This document shows positions 1-7,557 of a stretch of DNA of 22,461 bases, one piece after another (the stretch's first letter is position 1; the number at the start of each line of letters is the position of its first letter). Position numbers and translations under genes: made by a program. Source of the stretch: G020353115 sp964389685 (lineage in GTDB: Bacteria; Bacteroidota; Bacteroidia; Bacteroidales; VadinHA17); NCBI GenBank assembly GCA_964389685.1, contig CAYMFM010000059.1, forward strand, positions 1-22,461, read 5' to 3'. The notes beneath the pieces were generated by a model that did no database searches, had not been told where the DNA came from, and saw only the letters and a list, made by a program, of their open reading frames with translations.

Positions 1-1299
1 AATACAAAAACCGATCGCATAAACGACAAGCGTGGTTGAGATACCAAAAATGATGGATGGTACGATCACCCCAACCAGGCAGAAAAAGATCGAAAAATTG
101 ACACTGTGCCTGTTGATCTTCGGATAGATCCAGATGGCCAGAACCAGGAACCCGAGAGACATGGTCATGGAGACGAAGAAGAACGTGGCATCAACAATAT
201 CCCGGATGACAATTGCCATGATAATACCCAGTGCCATAAGAATTGCCATGGTAACCCGCATGATAACAAACAGGTTCTCCTTTTTCAGCAGCCCCGTTTT
301 TTCCAGGAAATCCTGGGTTACCGAAGCAGCCGTAGTAAACATGTAGGTATCTGCTGAAGAGGATACAGCGGAATAAATGATCACTACAGAAAGTCCGGCT
401 AAACCAACGGGTAGTAACCGGCTGAAACCTACAATCAGCGAGGTGTCAGGTTCAATATTGGGTATATCTATACGAATGACCAGCCCGATCATTAACAAAA
501 TAAAACCGATGATGAAATAGAAGAGTGAGGAGAGAAACAGGCTTCGCTTAAAATGTTTGTTATCCTTGATGGCATACACTCTCTGCCACAATTCAGGGGA
601 AGCCATTGGAATGAAGAAACCGGCAAGGAAGAAGCTGATGATCTCCTGAACGGGGATTCTGAAGAGGTCCATGAACAGCATTTTTGGCTTCGTTTCCGTT
701 CTAATCAGAAGATATACCATTAAAATGAAAAGAAGAAAGATCCCAATGGTTTGAATAACATCCGTCTTTACTACCGCCCTGAACCCGCCAATCATTAAAT
801 AAACCAAAATGATAACCCCGACGATGATGACAGAAAACTCAAAACTGATGGGCGTATATTCTTCAACCAGTTTGGCACCGGCGGTGAAATTCAGGACCAC
901 CCATCCGAACATGATGATGATGGTAATGATGGTTGCCAGGTAGCCTGCAAACCTTCCTTTCAGAAAGAAAAAGAAATCGGGGAGGGTGTAAAACTTCTGT
1001 TCATCTGCCAGCTTTTTTACCTTCAACCCGAAGAAATAGAAGACGAAAAGCCCAAATATAGAACCGATAAAATACCACAGGGCACCCAGTCCGTAAAGAT
1101 ACACCAGTGCAGTGTAAGTTAATAAAATGGCTGCACCGATCCTGCTGGAAAAAATAGTGGTGGTAGCCTGAAAGGATTTCAGCTTTCGTCCGGCTATCAG
1201 GAAGTCTTCTTTTTCCTGGTTCCGACCGCTCCAGAAGCCGACAATCAGAATGACCAGGAAATAAAGTGCAATAAAGATGTAATCAAGGGTTCCTAACAT
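1..1299 (-). CDS. Sodium/solute symporter (SSS family), 3' end outside window
   Basis: This is an inner-membrane Na+-coupled transporter of the SSS/SLC5 family. I translated it by hand from an ATG at 1299 (MLGTLDYIFIALYFLVILIV...). The frame stays open for 433 codons to the window edge; the family usually has 500-560 residues, so the C-terminus is missing. Many hydrophobic helices are visible. The family hallmark GGFRAVVKTDVIQ lies in the middle, and the SSSADTYMFTTAASVTQDF stretch matches the sodium-site helix region. It is the last visible gene of the minus-strand train behind the sulfatase. Once the duplicated assembly seam upstream is collapsed, the spacing to the sulfatase stop is about 47 bp, so co-transcription is likely. 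The leader is A/T rich with no Shine-Dalgarno site. The substrate cannot be read from sequence; a sugar released by the sulfatase locus is an inference. Confidence 0.9.
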   Translation of the reverse strand, partial: MLGTLDYIFIALYFLVILIVGFWSGRNQEKEDFLIAGRKLKSFQATTTIFSSRIGAAILLTYTALVYLYGLGALWYFIGSIFGLFVFYFFGLKVKKLADEQKFYTLPDFFFFLKGRFAGYLATIITIIIMFGWVVLNFTAGAKLVEEYTPISFEFSVIIVGVIILVYLMIGGFRAVVKTDVIQTIGIFLLFILMVYLLIRTETKPKMLFMDLFRIPVQEIISFFLAGFFIPMASPELWQRVYAIKDNKHFKRSLFLSSLFYFIIGFILLMIGLVIRIDIPNIEPDTSLIVGFSRLLPVGLAGLSVVIIYSAVSSSADTYMFTTAASVTQDFLEKTGLLKKENLFVIMRVTMAILMALGIIMAIVIRDIVDATFFFVSMTMSLGFLVLAIWIYPKINRHSVNFSIFFCLVGVIVPSIIFGISTTLVVYAIGFCI

Positions 1300-1334
1300 A
1301 TAAATAGTATTGAGGGGGAAATAAACATTGAGGG
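1280..1334. repeat. Left copy of 55-bp duplicate at the assembly gap
   Basis: These 55 bases are identical to 1435-1489 and abut the run of Ns directly. They carry the first 20 nt of the symporter gene plus its leader. A duplicate of exactly this kind at both sides of a gap is what overlapping de Bruijn contigs leave behind when a scaffolder does not merge them. Confidence 0.95.
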
Positions 1335-1434
1335 NNNNNNNNNNNNNNNNNNNNNNNNNNNNNNNNNNNNNNNNNNNNNNNNNNNNNNNNNNNNNNNNNN
1401 NNNNNNNNNNNNNNNNNNNNNNNNNNNNNNNNNN
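1335..1434. other. Scaffold gap of exactly 100 N
   Basis: One hundred unknown bases, the conventional placeholder for a gap of unknown size. Both sides carry the same 55-bp sequence, so the true sequence probably contains that segment once and no missing DNA. Confidence 0.98.
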
Positions 1435-1489
1435 TAATCAAGGGTTCCTAACATATAAATAGTATTGAGGGGGAAATAAACATTGAGGG
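1435..1489. repeat. Right copy of 55-bp duplicate at the assembly gap
   Basis: Identical to 1280-1334. On the minus strand it contains the start codon and six further codons of the symporter, after which it runs into Ns. An automatic gene caller could therefore report a spurious short partial gene here. Confidence 0.95.
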
Positions 1490-1501
1490 TTAAATATATT
1501 T

Positions 1502-3082
1502 TTACTTCTCGCGTAAATACGACCGTGCCAGCTCTTCCGAATCGCCATACTGATCCTGGAGCTTCTGTAATACCTCTTTCAGCTCATTAACCAATGCGGC
1601 ATTCTCCGGATCATTGATGATGTTGTTCATCTCATCCGGATCATTCTGAAGGTCATACAACTCCCATTCATCGATATCGTAGTAGAAATGGATCAGTTTG
1701 TACCGGTCAGTACGCACTCCATAGTGTCTTTTTACACTATGGACTGCGGGGTATTCATAGTAATGGTAATAGACAGCCTCTCTCCAGTCTTCAGGCGTTT
1801 CTCCTTCCATCACCTTCCGGAATGATTTTCCCTGGATATCTTCCGGTACGGACACACCGGCATAATCCAGAAATGTGGGGGCAAAGTCGAGGTTCATCAC
1901 CATTTCGTCAAGCACCTGGCCCTTTTCAATTCCGGCAGGATACCGCACAACCAGGGGCATTCGGAACGATTGTTCATACATAAACCGTTTATCAAACCAG
2001 CCATGTTCTCCGAGGTAAAATCCCTGGTCGGAAGTATAGACCACAATGGTATTTTCTGCCAGGCCGGCTTCATCGAGGTAATCAAGCACCCTTCCAATGT
2101 TATCATCCACCGAGGAGATGGTTCTGAGGTAATCCTTACTATAGCGCTGGAATTTCCATTCAGCAAGTTCCCTGCCTTCCAGCGGAGCATCGATCAGTGC
2201 CTGGTTTTTTGGTTCATAGGCAGCATCCCACGCAGCCCGTTGCTCCGGTGTCAGGCGATCAAGCTGTCTCCAGTAGAATTGTTCCGTGCTGTCCCCGTTC
2301 AGGTCAAACCGGAATTTCAAATCGTGTCCCCACATCATGGTTTCTGCGATCATCATGTCCTGCTCTTTAGCAGCCCTGCCCATGTTGGCATAATCATCAT
2401 GAAAATTTGAAGGGATGTCAAATGTTTTGTCATCATAGAGGGTTAGCTTTGATGTATCGGGCATCCAGTTTCGGTGTGGCGCTTTATGGTGCAGCAGAAG
2501 GCAGAATGGTTTTGTGTCATCGCGCTGGTTTTGTAACCAGTCCAGCGCAAGATCGGTGATGATATTCGTGGTATACCCTTCGTATTTTTCCCTTTCGCCA
2601 TTCTCCCTGAAGTCCGGGTTATAATAGGCTCCCTGCCCAGGCAGCACATTCCAGTAATCAAATCCTGTCGGGTCGCTTTTCAGGTGCCACTTCCCGATCA
2701 TTGCCGTCTGGTAGCCTGCTTCCTGCAAAAGTTTTGGGAATGTCTGCTGGCTTCCGTCAAATGTAGCTCTGTTATCGCGAAGACCATTCACGTGGCTGTA
2801 TTTTCCGGTAAGCAGTACGGCACGACAGGGGGCACAGATGGAGTTTGTGACAAAACTCTGGTTGAACATAACCCCTTCACTGGCTATCCGGTCAATATTG
2901 GGTGTTTCATTCAGATCGTGTCCGTAGCAGCTCACGGCCTGATAAGCATGATCATCCGCCATAATAAAAAGGATATTTGGCGGAGTTGTTTCAGTTCTGT
3001 TTGCCACCTTGCAGGAATGAATCAGCACCATGGTTACGACCAGCAAGGTACTGGTTAAGATTATGGATGTACGGCGTTTCAT
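1502..3082 (-). CDS. Lipoprotein sulfatase of the S1/arylsulfatase-N-acetylglucosamine-6-sulfatase type
   Basis: This enzyme (526 aa) hydrolyses sulfate esters, most likely on a carbohydrate, at the periplasmic or outer cell face. The N-terminal hydrophobic segment ends in IHSC (Cys24), a lipoprotein signal. The sulfatase fold follows: MADDHA (Asp43-Asp44, metal ligands), then the formylglycine motif ICAPCRAVLLTGKYSH with the modifiable Cys at 83, GKWHLKS, HHKAPHRNW, and DQGFYLGEHGWFDKRFMYE near residue 350. The length fits COG3119 sulfatases of Bacteroidota; overall it resembles mucin-desulfating/GlcNAc-6-sulfatase sequences, but the substrate is not fixed by sequence. The motif reads CAPCR, where the fourth position is usually Ser or Ala. 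It starts 24 bp after the molybdoenzyme stop and precedes the symporter, which suggests one transcript. Activation requires a formylglycine-generating or anSME enzyme, not seen here. Confidence 0.93.
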   Translation of the reverse strand: MKRRTSIILTSTLLVVTMVLIHSCKVANRTETTPPNILFIMADDHAYQAVSCYGHDLNETPNIDRIASEGVMFNQSFVTNSICAPCRAVLLTGKYSHVNGLRDNRATFDGSQQTFPKLLQEAGYQTAMIGKWHLKSDPTGFDYWNVLPGQGAYYNPDFRENGEREKYEGYTTNIITDLALDWLQNQRDDTKPFCLLLHHKAPHRNWMPDTSKLTLYDDKTFDIPSNFHDDYANMGRAAKEQDMMIAETMMWGHDLKFRFDLNGDSTEQFYWRQLDRLTPEQRAAWDAAYEPKNQALIDAPLEGRELAEWKFQRYSKDYLRTISSVDDNIGRVLDYLDEAGLAENTIVVYTSDQGFYLGEHGWFDKRFMYEQSFRMPLVVRYPAGIEKGQVLDEMVMNLDFAPTFLDYAGVSVPEDIQGKSFRKVMEGETPEDWREAVYYHYYEYPAVHSVKRHYGVRTDRYKLIHFYYDIDEWELYDLQNDPDEMNNIINDPENAALVNELKEVLQKLQDQYGDSEELARSYLREK

Positions 3083-3106
3083 GATAATCTATGGATTTTA
3101 GTTTAA

Positions 3107-5248
3107 TCAGCTTTTCTGAATTGCTTTGAGCACTCGTTCCGGTGTCATGGGGAGCTGGCACAATCTGACTCCGATGGCATCATAAATAGCATTTGCAACC
3201 ACTGCTCCCATGGAGATGATGGGTGGTTCTCCGCCGCCCTGCGGGTCTTCATGCTGTGCATCAATAATCACGGTATCAATCCTGGGTGTCCAGGAGAAAC
3301 GCGGCAATTCATAGGTATCGAAATTTTTATTATGAATTGCCCCTCCGTCGAACTGGATCTCTTCGGTTAAAGCATATCCCAGCCCCATGGTGATGCAACC
3401 TTCGATTTGGATCGTGGCTCCTTGGGGATTAATCACACGACCCATATTCTGGGCACAGGCAACCCTGACCACCTGGACATGACCTGTTTTTTCATTCACT
3501 TTTACTTCAGCGATATGTGCTACATAGGTTCCGGCATCGATACCGCATCCGATACCATACCCCCTGCCGCTGGGTGATTTTGCAGAAGTATAACCAAATT
3601 TTTCTGCTGCTGCTTTCAGGACACCGATCATTTTTTCATCCTTCAGGTTTTTAAGCCGGAATTCCAGCGGATCGATGCCTGCTTCTGAAGCCATGATATC
3701 AATCTGCGATTCCCGGGCATGGGTGTTGGTATTGTTCGAAGGTGCACGCCATGCTCCTGTTGCAAAGGGGTGTGTTCCGGGAGGTGCAGTCCAGCTCCTG
3801 TTAAAAATCCTGGTTTTGAAGTGAGGAATATCGTAGTTGTGTTCCGACCCTCTTGATCCGGCAAAATACACCGAATAGTCCCAGAGTGCGATCGACCCTG
3901 ATTTTGTAACTCCCGATTTGATTTTTACCACCGCAGCGGGTCGGAATGTGTCGTTGAAAAATTCCTCCTGTCTGGTCCAGGCAACCATCACTGGTTTACC
4001 GGTCAAAACTGCTAATCGTGCCGCTTCAATTGCCTGCCCATTGCTGGTTTTTCCTCCAAATCCGCCACCCACGAAAGGAGGTGAAACATGAACCTTGTTG
4101 GGGGAAATATCAAGTACGCGTGCAATCTGGTCTTTCAGGGGGAAGGGTGTTTGGGTCGAAGCCCAGACCCTGATGCGGTCACCCTCCTTCACAGCCAGTG
4201 CAGTGTGCGGTTCGATGGGAGCATGGGCTACATAACTGTTATGGTATTCCCTTTCAAAAACAAGGTGAGAAAGTTCCTCCCCCTTTTCAAGATCACCCCC
4301 TTCTTCTGAAACCGAGGGTTCGGGAGCAACGGCAAGGAGGTGATCGAAAATGGTTTTATCATTCACATCCAATTCATCGTATGTGTAGGTAGCTTTTATT
4401 TTTGAGAGTGCCAGTTCCGCCATCTGGGGAGATTCGTGCAGCACCGCAACAAGATCCCCTTCATGGATTAGCTCCACTCCTTCCATACCCTCAATTGCTG
4501 AAGTATCGACAGAAGAGAGAGTTGCGCCATGCGAAGGCGGGCGTAAAATTTTTGCATACACCATTCCGGGCAACCGGATGTCAGCGGAAAATTTTGCATC
4601 ACCGGTTACCTTAGCCCTGGAATCCCTTCGCAACATCGGTTCCCCTACCACGGTAAATTTTGTGTATTCCTCAAGGGGAGGCGTTTCCGTTATCTCTTTT
4701 TCGATTTTCTTACCCCTGGTCAACTGGCTGTAAGCGACCCGGTGTTCCGGATTGTGCTGATCCATAACAACCCCATCCTTTATCGTTAATTGACTGGGAG
4801 GCAGGTTAAGGTGTTCAGATGCCAGATCGGTTAACACGTTTCTTGCTTTGGCAGCGGCAGCACGTAACGGTGGTCCGAAAAACCGGGTGGTCATGGATCC
4901 GAAAGTCCCCATATCCCAGGGACAAAGATCGGTATCTCCCATAACCATTTCAACCTGATCATAGGGTACCTCGAGTTCGTCAGCAAGCATTTGTGCCAGG
5001 GAAGTTATGACTCCCTGTCCCATCTCAATCTTTCCGGTAAAACAGGATACCATCCCCTCTTCGTCGATTCTCAGGAAAGCGTTAAAATCCTCGGGTAACT
5101 CCCGGCGCTGTGCCAGGAGTTTGAATGGATCACCTACATAGAATAATACAAATACTCCTCCGCCCATCAGCTTGATAAAGCTGCGTCGCTTCATGCCCGA
5201 TGTTTTTTCCGGCACCTTTTGGTCCGTAGTTTTACTATTCTTTTTCAT
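3107..5248 (-). CDS. Tat-exported molybdopterin-binding subunit, xanthine dehydrogenase/isoquinoline oxidoreductase type
   Basis: This is the catalytic subunit (713 aa) of a xanthine-oxidase-family hydroxylase or aldehyde dehydrogenase. Residues 19-40 carry a Tat signal with RRSFIK at 21-26 followed by a hydrophobic stretch, so the enzyme should be periplasmic. The order of pieces is that of IorB-like single-chain subunits: an early GKIEMGQGV cofactor-binding segment, then the aldehyde oxidase/xanthine dehydrogenase a/b hammerhead domain (about 205-300), then VGGGFGGK and FATGAWRAP, and finally the catalytic GGGEPP with Glu674. The start overlaps the Fe-S gene stop by 4 bp (ATGA), indicating coupled translation. 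Together with that gene it gives a two-subunit enzyme. No FAD subunit or cytochrome c lies nearby, so its electron acceptor is unknown. The substrate (an aldehyde, N-heterocycle or sugar-derived aldehyde) is not determinable from the sequence. Confidence 0.93.
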   Translation of the reverse strand: MKKNSKTTDQKVPEKTSGMKRRSFIKLMGGGVFVLFYVGDPFKLLAQRRELPEDFNAFLRIDEEGMVSCFTGKIEMGQGVITSLAQMLADELEVPYDQVEMVMGDTDLCPWDMGTFGSMTTRFFGPPLRAAAAKARNVLTDLASEHLNLPPSQLTIKDGVVMDQHNPEHRVAYSQLTRGKKIEKEITETPPLEEYTKFTVVGEPMLRRDSRAKVTGDAKFSADIRLPGMVYAKILRPPSHGATLSSVDTSAIEGMEGVELIHEGDLVAVLHESPQMAELALSKIKATYTYDELDVNDKTIFDHLLAVAPEPSVSEEGGDLEKGEELSHLVFEREYHNSYVAHAPIEPHTALAVKEGDRIRVWASTQTPFPLKDQIARVLDISPNKVHVSPPFVGGGFGGKTSNGQAIEAARLAVLTGKPVMVAWTRQEEFFNDTFRPAAVVKIKSGVTKSGSIALWDYSVYFAGSRGSEHNYDIPHFKTRIFNRSWTAPPGTHPFATGAWRAPSNNTNTHARESQIDIMASEAGIDPLEFRLKNLKDEKMIGVLKAAAEKFGYTSAKSPSGRGYGIGCGIDAGTYVAHIAEVKVNEKTGHVQVVRVACAQNMGRVINPQGATIQIEGCITMGLGYALTEEIQFDGGAIHNKNFDTYELPRFSWTPRIDTVIIDAQHEDPQGGGEPPIISMGAVVANAIYDAIGVRLCQLPMTPERVLKAIQKS

Positions 5249-5730
5249 AATGCAACCCCTCCTTTCATTTCTTTAGCTGCAGTTTGGATGGCATCGATGA
5301 TCCGTGTATAGGCACCGCACCGGCACAAATTCTCTTCCATTCCTTCAATGATCTCCTTCCTGGAGGGTTCAGGATTCTTCATCAGCAAGCCATACGCGTT
5401 AAGGATCATACCCGGTGTGCAAAAACCACACTGTAACGCATCATGTTTCATAAATGCTTTTTGTAACGGATGCAATTCGCCATTTTTTGCCAGACCTTCT
5501 ATGGTCAGTACCTTTTTTCCCTGAACCTCACTTACGGGCAGTATACAGGATCGTACCGGTTCATTATCCAGCAACACGGTGCAGGCACCGCACAACCCCA
5601 ATTCACATCCCACTTTTACACCGGTCATTCCGAAGTTTATCCGTAGAGCCCAGGCAAGGATCAGGTCATTGTCCAGTTCCAATTCCCTTGGTTCATGGTT
5701 CAGTTCGAAACGAATTATTTCTTTCATCAT
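5245..5730 (-). CDS. 2Fe-2S subunit of molybdenum hydroxylase (IorA/CoxS type)
   Basis: This small electron-transfer subunit (161 aa from the chosen start) carries two 2Fe-2S clusters. The plant-ferredoxin-like cluster uses Cys42, Cys47, Cys50 and Cys62 (GCELGLCGAC...SC). The C-terminal helical-bundle cluster uses Cys101, Cys104, Cys136 and Cys138 (CGFC...CRC). The frame extends upstream to an ATG at 5766, but the added residues (QNNIQYSINYL) have no counterpart in the family, and beta-strand one begins at MMKEIIRFELN. I therefore favour the ATG at 5730 (or 5727). It has no signal peptide and would be exported bound to the Tat-bearing large subunit. It follows the XdhC-MocA gene by 23-59 bp and overlaps the large subunit by 4 bp. 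Confidence 0.93.
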   Translation of the reverse strand: MMKEIIRFELNHEPRELELDNDLILAWALRINFGMTGVKVGCELGLCGACTVLLDNEPVRSCILPVSEVQGKKVLTIEGLAKNGELHPLQKAFMKHDALQCGFCTPGMILNAYGLLMKNPEPSRKEIIEGMEENLCRCGAYTRIIDAIQTAAKEMKGGVAL

Positions 5731-5789
5731 TAAATAGTTAATAGAATACTGTATGTTATTTTGCATTGATTCCCATAATGATGATTGTT

Positions 5790-7466
5790 TTATGGGGTTT
5801 TGATCTTATTTAGTTCATATTGGTAATCGTCTCTGGTGTCAATATCTCTTACGATTGCTTCTTCGTCAATTTTCACCTCAGCAATATCATCCGGGAATTT
5901 CCAGATCAGGTCACGTAATCCGACTTCCGGATCGAGAGAGTCAACATCGTTCCTGTATTTTCTGTCAATTAAAACCGGGTGCCCCCTTCTTTTTTCAAAT
6001 ACCGGGACCACAATACCTTTTTGTGTACGGCTGTATGCATCAATGATTGCATTAATGATTTCCGGAGTGATCATCGGCTGATCACCAAGAACAACCAGAC
6101 AGCCATCACTGCTTGCTGGCATGGATTTTACCCCTTCCTGGATAGAGGAGAGCATGCCTTTCTTATAATTTTTGTTGGCGCAGTAAGTAACGGAAGAGCC
6201 GGTCAGGGCTTCCTCAATTTTTTCATGGTTGGCTCCAAGGACTACCACGGTTTCATGAACTTTTGACCGGGCAATTGTATCAACGACATTACGGATCATG
6301 GGTTTTTCCCTGTAGGATAGCAGCAGTTTTGGCTCCTTCATCCGGTTTGATTCTCCGGCAGCCAGGACAATGGCTGTTATATGCGGAATATTCAGGTTGT
6401 GATGACGGGTCTGGATCAGTTGTGCAGCAATACTTATGGCGATTTCCTGAATGGTAGTGGAGGAGATATCAATTCCAACGGGCGCATGAATTCTGTCAAA
6501 CTGTTCAGGAGAAGCCCATCCCTTCTCGATGAATTCCTTCCTCATCTGTATGACCTTTCTTTTGCTTCCGATCATTCCAAGGTACCCTGCATCGGCCCCA
6601 ATGCAGGCTTTCAGGGCATCGGCGTCGTGTTTGTGGCCACGGGTTACAAGAACAATGTATGTATCCGGGGTAATGGAATGTTCGCTTAAAGCCTGACCGA
6701 TATCCATCACCAGGATGTGATCGCTGTCAGGGAAACGTTCAGGGTTGGCAAACTCCTGCCGGTCATCGATAACAGTGGTTTCAAAATCAAGGAGACTCGC
6801 GAGATGTGCCAGTGCCTGCCCGATATGTCCTGCGCCGGCGATGATCAGTTGTGGCATTGGGGTAATGGGCTCGAAGCAGATGGTGCGCTCAGGAACTGCA
6901 CGAGAGGCTGGATCACCGGGGAGGGTAACCACCCTCGTTCTCCTGTCTTCAAGCGACTTTGTTATTTCGGGGAATATTGCAGTTTCCCCGGATAGAGCCG
7001 GGGGAAATTCGGACCCTTCCGGAGACCAGAATCGCTCGATATCAACCCGGTCATCCTTTTTCTGAATAACCGTTACCAGGACTCCCGGTATTTTTTCTTC
7101 AATGGACCGGCTTATTTCCAAAAAAACGGTTTTGTGCTTCTCCGGTTGCGCATCAATGAGCACGGTGGCTTTCCCTCCGCAGAGGGCACCTTCGGCAGCA
7201 GCGACATCTGAATCGAGATTGTATTCAAACAAAAGGGATCTGCCACTTTTCATGGCTTCCTCTCCTCTTTTCTGGGCTTCTGCTTCGAGAACGCCACCCC
7301 CCAGTGTCCCTTTCCAGACAGATCCTCTGACAATCAATGCCGAGGTGCCCGGAATCTGTGGTGTTGAACCTCTGGTCTCAATAATGGTAGCTAAAACCAG
7401 CTGCGATTCCCTGCTTAAGGCATCGGTAATATGAGGATAAATATTTTTCACTTTTTCCAGATACAA
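5790..7466 (-). CDS. XdhC/CoxI maturation factor fused to MocA-type molybdopterin cytidylyltransferase
   Basis: This 558-aa protein joins two cofactor-maturation activities. Residues about 5-105 are the XdhC/CoxI N-terminal domain (ATIIETRGSTPQ, GGGVLEAEAQ). Residues 203-355 are the Rossmann-like XdhC C-terminal domain (LIIAGAGHIGQALA, VIDDR, LVTRGHKHD, YLGMIGSKRK). Residues about 362-558 are a nucleotidyltransferase of the MocA/MobA type (AIVLAAGESNRMKEPKLLL, VVLGDQPMI, RGHPVLI). Known roles: MocA adds CMP to molybdopterin to form the cytosine dinucleotide cofactor, and XdhC binds the cofactor, promotes its sulfuration and delivers it. The protein is cytoplasmic and first in the operon that encodes its client enzyme. 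The TTG at 7466 is the outermost start; a GTG at 7451 giving VKNIYPHITD, preceded by GGAAAAA, is equally reasonable. No ATG is available before residue 72. Confidence 0.92.
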   Translation of the reverse strand: MYLEKVKNIYPHITDALSRESQLVLATIIETRGSTPQIPGTSALIVRGSVWKGTLGGGVLEAEAQKRGEEAMKSGRSLLFEYNLDSDVAAAEGALCGGKATVLIDAQPEKHKTVFLEISRSIEEKIPGVLVTVIQKKDDRVDIERFWSPEGSEFPPALSGETAIFPEITKSLEDRRTRVVTLPGDPASRAVPERTICFEPITPMPQLIIAGAGHIGQALAHLASLLDFETTVIDDRQEFANPERFPDSDHILVMDIGQALSEHSITPDTYIVLVTRGHKHDADALKACIGADAGYLGMIGSKRKVIQMRKEFIEKGWASPEQFDRIHAPVGIDISSTTIQEIAISIAAQLIQTRHHNLNIPHITAIVLAAGESNRMKEPKLLLSYREKPMIRNVVDTIARSKVHETVVVLGANHEKIEEALTGSSVTYCANKNYKKGMLSSIQEGVKSMPASSDGCLVVLGDQPMITPEIINAIIDAYSRTQKGIVVPVFEKRRGHPVLIDRKYRNDVDSLDPEVGLRDLIWKFPDDIAEVKIDEEAIVRDIDTRDDYQYELNKIKTP

Positions 7467-7557
7467 GGTAAGGAATTGCTTCCTGAAATCAAATAATTAC
7501 CGGTTGTTCGACGGTTACTTTCCGGAATTTTTTCACGCTGCCAGATACTGTTTTTGG

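Noticed and set aside
106..357. Plus-strand frames at 106-357 and 134-346
   Set aside because: They lie inside the minus-strand symporter, have low-complexity composition (many His, Asn, Asp) and no family features; they are antisense shadows.
1280..1489. The 55-bp direct repeat as a transposon footprint or attachment site
   Set aside because: Both copies abut the N-run exactly and carry the start of the symporter gene; an assembly overlap explains everything without mobile DNA.
1970..2410. 146-aa plus-strand frame opposite the sulfatase
   Set aside because: Antisense to conserved sulfatase motifs, with no recognisable features of its own.
7467..7557. Promoter between rhaA and the XdhC-MocA gene
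   Set aside because: No TAnnTTTG box in the minus direction could be found in the 91-bp gap; only weak partial matches (TACCTTGT) occur, so none is called.
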